Source: a virus
Direction: 5' to 3' (one strand)
Length of the DNA: 22,004 bases
IMG/VR virus record: IMGVR_UViG_3300007735_000481
Span: 1-22,004 of that record
A program made the translations under genes and the position numbers. Numbering within the stretch: the stretch's first letter is position 1; each line of letters opens with the position of its first letter. The notes under the pieces were generated by a model. The model saw nothing but the letters and a program-made list of their open reading frames with translations. It was not told the DNA's origin and searched no databases. Of the stretch, positions 15,320 through 20,212 are shown piece after piece.

Positions 15320-16014
15320 ATTAAAAATATAATACCCTCCTCTAATTGTTTCTTATATTTTTGAAATCCCACTTTATTGTCTTTCATCCATTCAGTTACA
15401 CTTTTCCAAGTTTTAGTTCCATCACTAATCTTATGTCTCCTGGAATTTAAAAGTTTATTTTTATGCTCTTCTGATAGTTTTGTTCCATACATAGGATTTC
15501 CTTCACCAGAATACATTTCACTCAATTTTTGTCTAACATCTGGTCTTTTAGCAGGATTGTTATCGCCAGTCATAAGTTTTCGTTTATCTTCTCTATACTT
15601 ATCATTTCTCAAAACAACCTCATAAATTCCTGCTCTTTCGCTTACAAAAAATCTACCCTCAATATTTGTGTTATAATAATCATCAGTCATTAGAACATCT
15701 CTTTTGAATTGTTCCATAGTTTCATAATAAGACATAGATTTTTTATGAGGGCATAAGTAAAGTATTTCTCTTAAGAATTTATCTCCTCCTAAAAGTTTTA
15801 CATCTTCATTTAATTCATCACAGGAACCAAAATAATTTTTCCAATCACTTTCTTTTGTTTTTCTGCGACCAGTTTTTTTATCTTTTCTTCTTGACCAAAA
15901 AGATTTTTTACCAATATATTTTCTATCATTTGTTAAATTTGTTATCAGATAAACAAATCCTTCTATGCCTTTAGGAGCATCTATAAAATCTTCGTCGTTA
16001 TATTTCCAAGTCAT
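15316..16014 (-). CDS. GIY-YIG homing endonuclease on the minus strand
   Basis: The only clear minus-strand gene. The product from ATG at 16014 is 232 residues: GFVYLITNLTNDRKYIGKK (19-37) holds the GIY and YIG strands, with Arg42 following. The C-terminal half has a NUMOD3-type repeat (GEGNPMYGTKLSEEHKNKLL) and TKTWKSVTEWMKDNKVG, a NUMOD/helix-turn-helix-like DNA-binding end. An upstream ATG at 16032 is in frame, but the late promoter at 16046-16039 would start RNA at about 16033, leaving no leader. ATG 16014 has GAAGAAAG upstream and is preferred. The gene converges on the small gene before it and diverges from the one after it. Confidence 0.88.
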   Translation of the reverse strand: MTWKYNDEDFIDAPKGIEGFVYLITNLTNDRKYIGKKSFWSRRKDKKTGRRKTKESDWKNYFGSCDELNEDVKLLGGDKFLREILYLCPHKKSMSYYETMEQFKRDVLMTDDYYNTNIEGRFFVSERAGIYEVVLRNDKYREDKRKLMTGDNNPAKRPDVRQKLSEMYSGEGNPMYGTKLSEEHKNKLLNSRRHKISDGTKTWKSVTEWMKDNKVGFQKYKKQLEEGIIFLI

Positions 16015-16038
16015 AGAAATACTTTCTTCCATTAAAAT

Positions 16039-16046
16039 TATTTATA
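16039..16046 (-). promoter_or_regulatory. Minus-strand late promoter TATAAATA
   Basis: Plus-strand TATTTATA, giving an exact late consensus for the antisense endonuclease. Transcription should start at about 16033. Confidence 0.72.
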
Positions 16047-16052
16047 CTGAAA

Positions 16053-16346
16053 ATGTTTTTAAAATTTATTAAAAAAATCCTAAAGCACTTGACGGAAGAA
16101 TCAAGTGCTCCTATAGTGATAGAGGAAACTTCCAAAGACATTATTATGGAAACACAGATTGAACCCATCGTGCAGGTTCGTGACTGGGCAATTGAACGAA
16201 TCCGAACAGCAGAGGATTATGATACTGCCCGTGCCATCGCAGGTGAATTTGAGGAATGGTTAGATCTTGAGGGTCAAGATGAGATTTCTTATATTTGCCT
16301 GGAAGATGATAGCACCTTTGGAGATCAGGAAATTGATGTTCGGTAA
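16053..16346 (+). CDS. Hypothetical acidic protein (97 aa)
   Basis: ATG 16053 gives 97 residues: a short basic, hydrophobic start (MFLKFIKKILKHL) and an acidic C-terminal domain (VRDWAIERIRTAEDYDTARAIAGEFEEWLDL). An internal ATG at 16146 (METQIEPIVQV) would give only the conserved-looking domain of 67 residues and is an alternative. The C-terminal part has core-phage codon use. No family is recognised. A terminator follows at 16389. Confidence 0.72.
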   Translation: MFLKFIKKILKHLTEESSAPIVIEETSKDIIMETQIEPIVQVRDWAIERIRTAEDYDTARAIAGEFEEWLDLEGQDEISYICLEDDSTFGDQEIDVR

Positions 16347-16355
16347 ACCAGATTC

Positions 16356-16384
16356 TTGACAAAACCTAAATAATAAAATATAAT
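16356..16384 (+). promoter_or_regulatory. Consensus sigma70 promoter
   Basis: TTGACA (16356-16361), 17-base spacer, TATAAT (16379-16384): a perfect consensus promoter. The predicted start near 16391 falls within the 5' arm of the terminator hairpin that follows. It is presumably for the lysozyme-type gene at 16449. Confidence 0.75.
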
Positions 16385-16388
16385 GCTT

Positions 16389-16416
16389 AAGCAATCCTTA
16401 AAAAGATTGCTTTTTT
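16389..16416 (+). terminator. Rho-independent terminator
   Basis: Stem AAGCAATC (16389-16396) / GATTGCTT (16405-16412), loop CTTAAAAA, followed by T's. It ends readthrough from the 16053 gene. Confidence 0.8.
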
Positions 16417-16448
16417 ATTATGAGATTTTGACGTGACAACCTAGAGCC

Positions 16449-17177
16449 GTGGAAGATGCCCTTCGAGAGAGGTGGTATACCCCTCTTCTATACGGATGCC
16501 GAATTCTATTAAACTTAATGCTATTTTCAACAATTACACTCCTTTCAGTTTTAACTGCGTTTAATTCACCACTACTAATACCAGTGAGTGATCCACCAGT
16601 TCCTGAGAAAGAAAGTTTAGAACTTACTGTTCAAGAACTTCCAAATCAGAAAGACACCAAATCTGAAAAACTAAACATTACAGAAACGAAGGTCGAAAAT
16701 AAAGAAAAGATTTGGATATGTAAGGGGTGTAATCAAACAGAAACTTATGCTTTGAATTTCTTGCAAAAACAAGGAATCAAAGATAAGAATGCCCTTGCCA
16801 CCATTATGGGAAACATAAAACAGGAATCTGGATTTGTTCCCAATATTTGTGAAGGTGGTGCAAGAATAAAATATGAGTCTTGTAGATCCGGTGGATTTGG
16901 AATTATCCAATTTACAGATGCAGCAAGATATGATGGTTTAGGTAAATTTGCTTATCATACTGGAGGAAATCCATCTTCAATTGATACCCAACTTAAATAT
17001 ATGTTACATGAAGTTGATTGGAAAATGATTGAACCAAGAATGAAAACTCCTGGCAAATCTATTAACCAGTATATGTATTATGCTAGTAAGTGGATTCGTT
17101 GGGGCCATCATGGTGCAAGAACTGATTTTGCTTATAATTATTCTCGTAAATTAATTCTTACTGAAGTGAGTTCCTAA
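16449..17177 (+). CDS. Membrane-anchored phage tail lysozyme-type protein (chimeric)
   Basis: A 242-residue protein from GTG 16449. Residues about 17-38 form a hydrophobic signal-anchor (ILLNLMLFSTITLLSVLTAF), followed by a Pro/Glu/Lys linker and CKGC at 91-94. Residues about 100-235 form a phage tail lysozyme-type domain: ALNFLQKQGI, then ALATIMGNIKQESGF with probable catalytic Glu126, FGIIQFTDAARYDGLG, and WIRWGHHGARTDFAYNY. It likely cuts peptidoglycan on the periplasmic side during lysis or infection. The first 60 bases have core codon use, while the rest is AT-rich. A second, diverged 3' end (about 60% identical residues by eye) lies after the next gene. Confidence 0.83.
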   Translation: MEDALRERWYTPLLYGCRILLNLMLFSTITLLSVLTAFNSPLLIPVSDPPVPEKESLELTVQELPNQKDTKSEKLNITETKVENKEKIWICKGCNQTETYALNFLQKQGIKDKNALATIMGNIKQESGFVPNICEGGARIKYESCRSGGFGIIQFTDAARYDGLGKFAYHTGGNPSSIDTQLKYMLHEVDWKMIEPRMKTPGKSINQYMYYASKWIRWGHHGARTDFAYNYSRKLILTEVSS

Positions 17178-17221
17178 ATACATACACCTGACTTGTGTGG
17201 TAACTTTTCAGGTAAGACTTG

Positions 17222-17245
17222 GAGCATCGTAAGGTGCTCTTTTTC
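17222..17245 (+). terminator. Rho-independent terminator
   Basis: Stem GAGCATC (17222-17228) / GGTGCTC (17233-17239) with a GTAA tetraloop and a T-tract. It terminates lysozyme-gene readthrough before the endonuclease. Confidence 0.82.
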
Positions 17246-17248
17246 TTG

Positions 17249-17256
17249 TATAAATA
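17249..17256 (+). promoter_or_regulatory. T4-type late promoter TATAAATA
   Basis: Exact consensus, 25 bases before ATG 17282. RNA started at about 17262 lacks the 5' arm of the surrounding inverted repeat. Confidence 0.8.
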
Positions 17257-17281
17257 GTAATACCACACAAGTTAGAGTATT

Positions 17282-17938
17282 ATGAAACATTTTTATGTCT
17301 ATTATTCCTATGAGGAATATGGAAGAGGATATATTGGAAAAAGAGAATGTAAGTGTCTTCCAGAAGAAGATATAAGTTATTTTGGAAGCTTTCACGATAA
17401 AACTTTTCGTCCTACTCAAAAAATTATATTAGAAACTTTTGATAGTGTGGATAAAGCACTTGAAGCAGAATGTGCTCTTCACAACTTTTATGAAATAGAT
17501 AAAAATCTACACTTTGTAAATAGAGCAAAACAAACTTCTACTGGATTTTATTACAACAAAGGTCCCGGTAAAGAATCAAATAAGAAAAGAAGTGAGATGA
17601 TGAAAACTAAATACAATCCTATGAGTAATCCAGAATTAAAAGAGAAAGCAAGACAAAACTTAATTAAGTCATTAAATACACCTGAAGTAAGAAAAAGAAA
17701 AATTGAATCTGCAAAAATATCCCATAACCGTCCAGAAGTAGTTGAGAAGCATAGAAAAGCAGCAATCAAATCTCATCAAAATCCAGAAACAAAAAGAAAG
17801 CACATTGAGGCAAAACTTGGTGAGAAAAATCCTTGTTATGGTAAAAGGTGGATTACAAATGGAAAAGAAAACAAATATATAAACTCTATTGATGAACTTC
17901 CAATTTCTTTTTGGTATGGAAGAACTCAAAAGGTATAA
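17282..17938 (+). CDS. GIY-YIG homing endonuclease splitting the lysozyme locus
   Basis: A 218-residue GIY-YIG endonuclease: FYVYYSYEEYGRGYIGKRE (4-22) holds the two signature strands, followed by a conserved-type ISYFGSFHDKTF segment and an acidic residue in EAECALHNFYE. The C-terminal half is a lysine-rich DNA-binding region with NPELKEKARQNLIKS and NRPEVVEKHRKAA repeats, then a YGKRWITNGKENKYI module. Its last codons (QKV, stop) coincide with the point where lysozyme homology resumes, so the insertion junction lies at its stop codon. It is AT-rich and has its own late promoter. Confidence 0.88.
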   Translation: MKHFYVYYSYEEYGRGYIGKRECKCLPEEDISYFGSFHDKTFRPTQKIILETFDSVDKALEAECALHNFYEIDKNLHFVNRAKQTSTGFYYNKGPGKESNKKRSEMMKTKYNPMSNPELKEKARQNLIKSLNTPEVRKRKIESAKISHNRPEVVEKHRKAAIKSHQNPETKRKHIEAKLGEKNPCYGKRWITNGKENKYINSIDELPISFWYGRTQKV

Positions 17939-18173
17939 TGGTTTAGGAAATCATGCTGCCCGTCTTGGTGGTAGTCCATCTTCACTTGATACTCAACTCA
18001 ACTATATGTTGAATGAGAGTGACTGGAAGATGATTGAGAGGGGAATGAAGACCCCTGGAAGATCCATTGACAGTTATATGGGTCTTGCATCAAGATGGAT
18101 ACGTTGGGGGCATCATGGTGCTCGTACCGACTTTGCCTATCGTTATGCTAACAAGATGGTACTTGATACCTAA
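17931..18173 (+). pseudogene. Orphan 3' fragment of a tail lysozyme gene
   Basis: An open frame from AGG 17931 encodes 80 residues (RYNGLGNHAARLGGSP ... WIRWGHHGARTDFAYRYANK), matching residues 160-242 of the upstream lysozyme-type protein, with about three fifths identical by eye. It lacks the catalytic Glu region. The codon use (GCC, CTC, GAC, GGG) is that of core phage genes, unlike the AT-rich upstream copy. It is best read as the original resident gene's 3' end, cut off by the endonuclease cassette. An in-frame ATG at 17889 exists, but the 14 codons before the homology are endonuclease sequence in another frame. A terminator follows it. Confidence 0.78.
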
Positions 18174-18181
18174 ATTGATTG

Positions 18182-18208
18182 GTGGGGAGAACCCTCCCCA
18201 CTTTTTTT
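18182..18208 (+). terminator. Rho-independent terminator, original lysozyme terminator
   Basis: Stem GTGGGGAG (18182-18189) / CTCCCCAC (18194-18201), loop AACC, then seven T. Confidence 0.87.
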
Positions 18209-18216
18209 GTTTTATA

Positions 18217-18224
18217 TATAAATG
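18217..18224 (+). promoter_or_regulatory. Late-promoter-like TATAAATG
   Basis: Seven of eight bases match TATAAATA; it ends 19 bases before the ATG at 18244, the spacing seen at other late sites here. Confidence 0.55.
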
Positions 18225-18243
18225 TAATCACTTTTTATAAAAA

Positions 18244-18438
18244 ATGTCAGAAACAATACAAAAACTTTTGGATGCCGTAGATGTATGGAAAGACGAGGAT
18301 GATAAGTTTGTTGCAGGAAATAATGCTGCAGGAACTCGTGCTCGTAAAGCACTTCAAGAAGTTGCTAAAGCTGTAAAGGAAAGAAGAACAGAAATCACCG
18401 AAGAGAAGAATGCCCGTAAGGAAGCAAAGGCATCTTGA
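18244..18438 (+). CDS. Histone H1-like (Hc1-type) small DNA-binding protein
   Basis: A 64-residue helical protein. The segment AGNNAAGTRARKALQEVAKAVKE carries the N-x-x-AGTRxRK-x-LQE pattern I associate with histone H1-like Hc1 family proteins, which bind and compact DNA. The end is Lys/Glu-rich (TEITEEKNARKEAKAS). A role in phage DNA packaging or host nucleoid binding is possible but not shown. It is expressed from the late-like site upstream and lies 6 bases before the next ATG. Confidence 0.78.
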   Translation: MSETIQKLLDAVDVWKDEDDKFVAGNNAAGTRARKALQEVAKAVKERRTEITEEKNARKEAKAS

Positions 18439-18444
18439 TTGTCT

Positions 18445-18861
18445 ATGAAATTTGATTTCCAATTTGGTAAAAAGAAATCAAATATTTTTAGATATGCGAT
18501 TATAGGGGTCATATTGACTTCCGTTGTAACGGGAATATCGCAGTGTACTCATATTCCCGAAGAAAAAATTTACGATATTGTCGATCAAATTCAAAGAAAA
18601 ATACCAGGAAAACCTTTGAATGGTTGGATTATTACTGATCCAATTCTTTTAGATCGTAGAATCAAAGGAGATGTGAACAGGGCAATCGATGCCGTAAATC
18701 CAGAGTATAATCGGATTATTTCCGAGTATGATAAGAAATACGAACAAAGATATGTCGAATATCCAATAGATAAATCCGTGTGCTATACTGATGAATGTAA
18801 AAAACTTGGAGGGGAAATGAGAATCTGTGCCCCTTGGGTTGACTCGTGCCCCTTGCCGTGA
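18445..18861 (+). CDS. Membrane-anchored hypothetical protein
   Basis: ATG 18445 is preferred over the TTG at 18439, which directly abuts the previous stop. The 138-residue product has a basic N-terminus (MKFDFQFGKKKSN), one hydrophobic segment at about 14-33 (FRYAIIGVILTSVVTGIS), and a periplasmic-looking domain ending in a Cys-rich tail (CYTDECKKLGGEMRICAPW) with four to five cysteines that could form disulfides. No family is recognised. The tRNA-region promoter lies in its 3' end. Confidence 0.75.
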   Translation: MKFDFQFGKKKSNIFRYAIIGVILTSVVTGISQCTHIPEEKIYDIVDQIQRKIPGKPLNGWIITDPILLDRRIKGDVNRAIDAVNPEYNRIISEYDKKYEQRYVEYPIDKSVCYTDECKKLGGEMRICAPWVDSCPLP

Positions 18862-18867
18862 TATGAT
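18839..18867 (+). promoter_or_regulatory. Sigma70-type promoter for the tRNA-Arg region
   Basis: TTGACT (18839-18844), 17-base spacer, TATGAT (18862-18867). The start near 18874 would give a transcript reaching tRNA-Arg at 18956. Confidence 0.62.
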
Positions 18868-18955
18868 GGGTTTATGGGCAGCAGGAGTCCAAACCTTGTG
18901 TAAGACTCACCCCTCCTATGCCTCTCAACGATGCACAAACCAGGAGGTCTCTTAA
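18863..18955 (+). CDS. Possible 30-residue peptide
   Basis: ATGATG at 18863 opens a short frame (MMGLWAAGVQTLCKTHPSYA...) whose TAA ends at the base before tRNA-Arg. There is no clear ribosome-binding site, and the predicted tRNA promoter would start inside it. It could be conserved leader sequence rather than a gene. Confidence 0.25.
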   Translation: MMGLWAAGVQTLCKTHPSYASQRCTNQEVS

Positions 18956-19236
18956 GGGCACGTAGCATAATGGATAATGCAGCATCCTTCAATAGGAGCC
19001 TTATTTGGGAAACCTTATAAGTGAAACTTCTCAAATTCGGGGAACTCTAAAGTCTTTTGACTAAGACAATCCCGAGCCAAGCATCGCAAGATGAAGGTGT
19101 AGAGACTTGACGGGAAGTGCCTAAATCACTTTGATGATATGGTAAAGAGAAAGTCCAGACCACAAACAGAAATGGCGGGGAAATCCGTAGTGGTAAGCTA
19201 AGATGTCGATTGGGAGTTCGACCCTCTCCGTGCCTG
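18956..19236 (+). tRNA. tRNA-Arg(TCT) interrupted by a group I intron
   Basis: The 5' exon is 18956-18989 and the 3' exon 19198-19236. Joined, they give a full cloverleaf: acceptor GGGCACG/CGTGCCT, D-stem GCAT/ATGC, anticodon stem GCATC/GATGT, loop CTTCTAA with anticodon TCT, T-stem GGGAG/CTCTC with loop TTCGACC, discriminator G. CCA is not encoded. The intron separates U34 from C35 of the anticodon, so the tRNA cannot work until spliced. It would read AGA codons, which are frequent in these AT-rich genes. Confidence 0.9.
18990..19197 (+). ncRNA. Group I intron (IC3-like, cyanobacterial tRNA type)
   Basis: A 208-base intron without an internal gene. The exon ends in U and the intron in G (19197). 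The exon end CUU can pair with the intron's GAG (18996-18998), with the required U-G at the splice site. Conserved group I core segments are visible: CAAATTCGGGGAAC, GACAATCCCGAGCCAA, GGTGTAGAGACTTGACGGG and AGAGAAAGTCCAGA. These closely resemble the cyanobacterial/plastid trnL(UAA) intron core. Local hairpins fit P5 (AGTC-TTTT-GACT), P6 (CATC-GCAA-GATG) and P8 (AAGTG/CACTT). The insertion position (after U34) is the same as in trnL(UAA), arguing for descent from that intron family. Confidence 0.9.
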
Positions 19237-19239
19237 TTA

Positions 19240-19278
19240 GAACCTTTTAGTGTATAAATAATAGTAACTAAAAGGTTC
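19240..19278 (+). promoter_or_regulatory. Perfect inverted repeat enclosing the HNH gene's late promoter
   Basis: GAACCTTTTAG (19240-19250) and CTAAAAGGTTC (19268-19278) are perfect 11-base complements. The late promoter lies in the loop, and the 3' arm contains AAAAGG, the only good ribosome-binding site for ATG 19283. Confidence 0.85.
19253..19260 (+). promoter_or_regulatory. T4-type late promoter TATAAATA
   Basis: Exact consensus, 22 bases before ATG 19283. RNA would start at about 19266, just before the 3' arm of the inverted repeat. Confidence 0.82.
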
Positions 19279-19282
19279 CATT

Positions 19283-19753
19283 ATGACTAAATGTTTATTT
19301 TGTGAAAAAGATACTTCTAACCCAAAATTTTGCGGTAGAAGTTGTGCTGCTTCATACAATAATAAAAAGGTACCTAAAAGAAAACCTGAACATAAATGTT
19401 TAGATTGTGGAAAACCGATAACAGCAAATCGAGCTCGTTGTGTGGAGCACTATTTAATATGGGTGAAAAATAGAGAAGTAAAGGATATGACTCTTAAAGA
19501 AGCAATATATGAAAATCACCACAAGTCATCTGCATTCGCTTTGATAAGAACAAGAGCAAGAGCAATTGGCAAAAAACTTGGTTTTACGGAATGTGTCAAA
19601 TGTGGATATAATAAACATATAGAGGTTGCACACATAAAACCTATTGCTTCTTTTAGTGATAGTATAATGGTCAGTGAAATAAACTCAAAACAAAATATAA
19701 TACCATTATGTCGTAACTGCCACTGGGAGTATGACCATAATCTTTGGACTTGA
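19283..19753 (+). CDS. HNH homing endonuclease next to the tRNA intron
   Basis: A 156-residue zinc-rich endonuclease. N-terminal treble-clef-like zinc site: C4, C7, C17, C21 (CLFCEKD ... FCGRSC). Second partial site: C39, C42, C53. The HNH nuclease core is at the C-terminus: C104-x2-C107, H117 in VAHIKP, N138 (QNIIPLC), C143-x2-C146-H147. It lies 46 bases after the intron-bearing tRNA-Arg. Free-standing endonucleases beside endonuclease-free introns can drive their joint spread, so cleavage of intronless tRNA-Arg is a reasonable proposal but is unproven. Its stop codon lies inside the tmRNA -35 box. Confidence 0.9.
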   Translation: MTKCLFCEKDTSNPKFCGRSCAASYNNKKVPKRKPEHKCLDCGKPITANRARCVEHYLIWVKNREVKDMTLKEAIYENHHKSSAFALIRTRARAIGKKLGFTECVKCGYNKHIEVAHIKPIASFSDSIMVSEINSKQNIIPLCRNCHWEYDHNLWT

Positions 19754-19781
19754 CATCATCTCATAAATCGTGCTATAAATA
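19750..19781 (+). promoter_or_regulatory. Overlapping sigma70 and late promoters of the tmRNA gene
   Basis: TTGACA (19750-19755), 18-base spacer, TATAAA (19774-19779). The same bases 19774-19781 read TATAAATA, an exact late promoter. Both predict a start at about 19786-19788, so the tmRNA could be made through the whole infection. Confidence 0.78.
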
Positions 19782-19785
19782 TTGA

Positions 19786-19980
19786 TGTTCAAGAGGATAA
19801 GAATTCTGATGCTTCGGACTCGGGGGCAGTACCCGAATACTCCACTATAAGGGGTATCACAAGTTTCGACGGGGTATAAAGGTTTTATCTGTTGACGGAA
19901 CAAACAAACAAACGCAAACAAAATTGTTGCATTTTCGAGGACTTCTGTACCTTCTTTGGTATAGAACTCTGACGAATCTC
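19786..19980 (+). ncRNA. ssrA: Circularly permuted two-piece tmRNA
   Basis: tmRNA frees stalled ribosomes and tags the nascent protein. The acceptor piece comes first: T-stem TCGGG (19820-19824) / CCCGA (19832-19836), loop GGCAGTA, acceptor strand ATACTCC (19837-19843), discriminator A. After about 6 bases comes the coding piece: acceptor strand GGGGTAT (19851-19857), pairing all seven bases with G3-U70, the alanine identity pair, then AGTTTCGACGGGG, the conserved tmRNA D-loop region. TTTATC (19884-19889) can pair with GATAAG (19796-19801) as helix P2. The tag frame 19914-19961 encodes ANKIVAFSRTSVPSLV, stop TAG at 19962. The start matches the picocyanobacterial tag (ANKIVSFSRQTAPVAA, from memory) and has the same length. 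Exact processed ends are not known. Confidence 0.9.
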
Positions 19981-19983
19981 AAG

Positions 19984-20003
19984 GGGGCACTCGTGCCCCT
20001 TTT
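19984..20003 (+). terminator. Rho-independent terminator after the tmRNA
   Basis: Stem GGGGCA (19984-19989) / TGCCCC (19994-19999), CTCG loop, four T's. tRNA-Thr starts 5 bases later. Confidence 0.82.
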
Positions 20004-20007
20004 CTAT

Positions 20008-20079
20008 GCCCTTGCAGCTCAGTGGTAGAGCAACGCTTTTGTAAAGCGAAGGTCATCGGTTCAAATCCGTTTGAGGGCT
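20008..20079 (+). tRNA. tRNA-Thr(TGT)
   Basis: 72 bases: acceptor GCCCTTG/TGAGGGC, D-arm GCTC/GAGC, anticodon loop TTTGTAA (TGT at 20040-20042), T-loop TTCAAAT, discriminator T, no CCA. Mismatches occur at the outer anticodon-stem pair (A-A) and in the T-stem (T-T). It reads ACA and related codons. Confidence 0.9.
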
Positions 20080-20080
20080 C

Positions 20081-20109
20081 TTGACAAACACAATGAAATA
20101 ATTTATGAT
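20081..20109 (+). promoter_or_regulatory. Sigma70-type promoter for tRNA-Gly
   Basis: TTGACA (20081-20086), 17-base spacer, TATGAT (20104-20109). The start at about 20116 is just before tRNA-Gly at 20118. Confidence 0.68.
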
Positions 20110-20117
20110 TACTTTAT

Positions 20118-20189
20118 GCGAAATTAATTCAGCGGTAGAATGTCTGCCTTCCAAGCAGAACGTCAGCGGTTCGAATCCGCTATTTCGCT
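20118..20189 (+). tRNA. tRNA-Gly(TCC)
   Basis: 72 bases: acceptor GCGAAAT/ATTTCGC, anticodon stem TCTGC/GCAGA with loop CTTCCAA (TCC at 20150-20152), T-stem AGCGG/CCGCT with loop TTCGAAT, discriminator T, no CCA. It reads GGA codons. Confidence 0.93.
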
Positions 20190-20212
20190 TCCCTCTTAAG
20201 GGATTATATTTT
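20190..20212 (+). terminator. Weak terminator-like hairpin
   Basis: TCCCT (20190-20194) / AGGGA (20199-20203), CTTA loop, followed by TTATATTTT. It overlaps the first bases of the tRNA-Lys-like sequence. Confidence 0.4.

Larger units (their letters stand above)
17188..17275 (+). promoter_or_regulatory. Inverted repeat enclosing terminator and late promoter of the endonuclease gene
   Basis: ACTTGTGTGGTA (17191-17202) pairs perfectly with TACCACACAAGT (17261-17272); with CTG/TAG outside, the stem reaches 15 pairs including one G-U. Inside lie the terminator hairpin and TATAAATA. The 3' arm ends at 17275, within the leader just before the ATG at 17282, and covers part of the only purine-rich binding site (TAGAG). 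Confidence 0.78.

Noticed and set aside
19786-19850. Acceptor part of the tmRNA read as a separate, broken tRNA
   Set aside because: It lacks D and anticodon arms, while its acceptor strand pairs perfectly with the downstream GGGGTAT in the permuted order expected for two-piece tmRNA.
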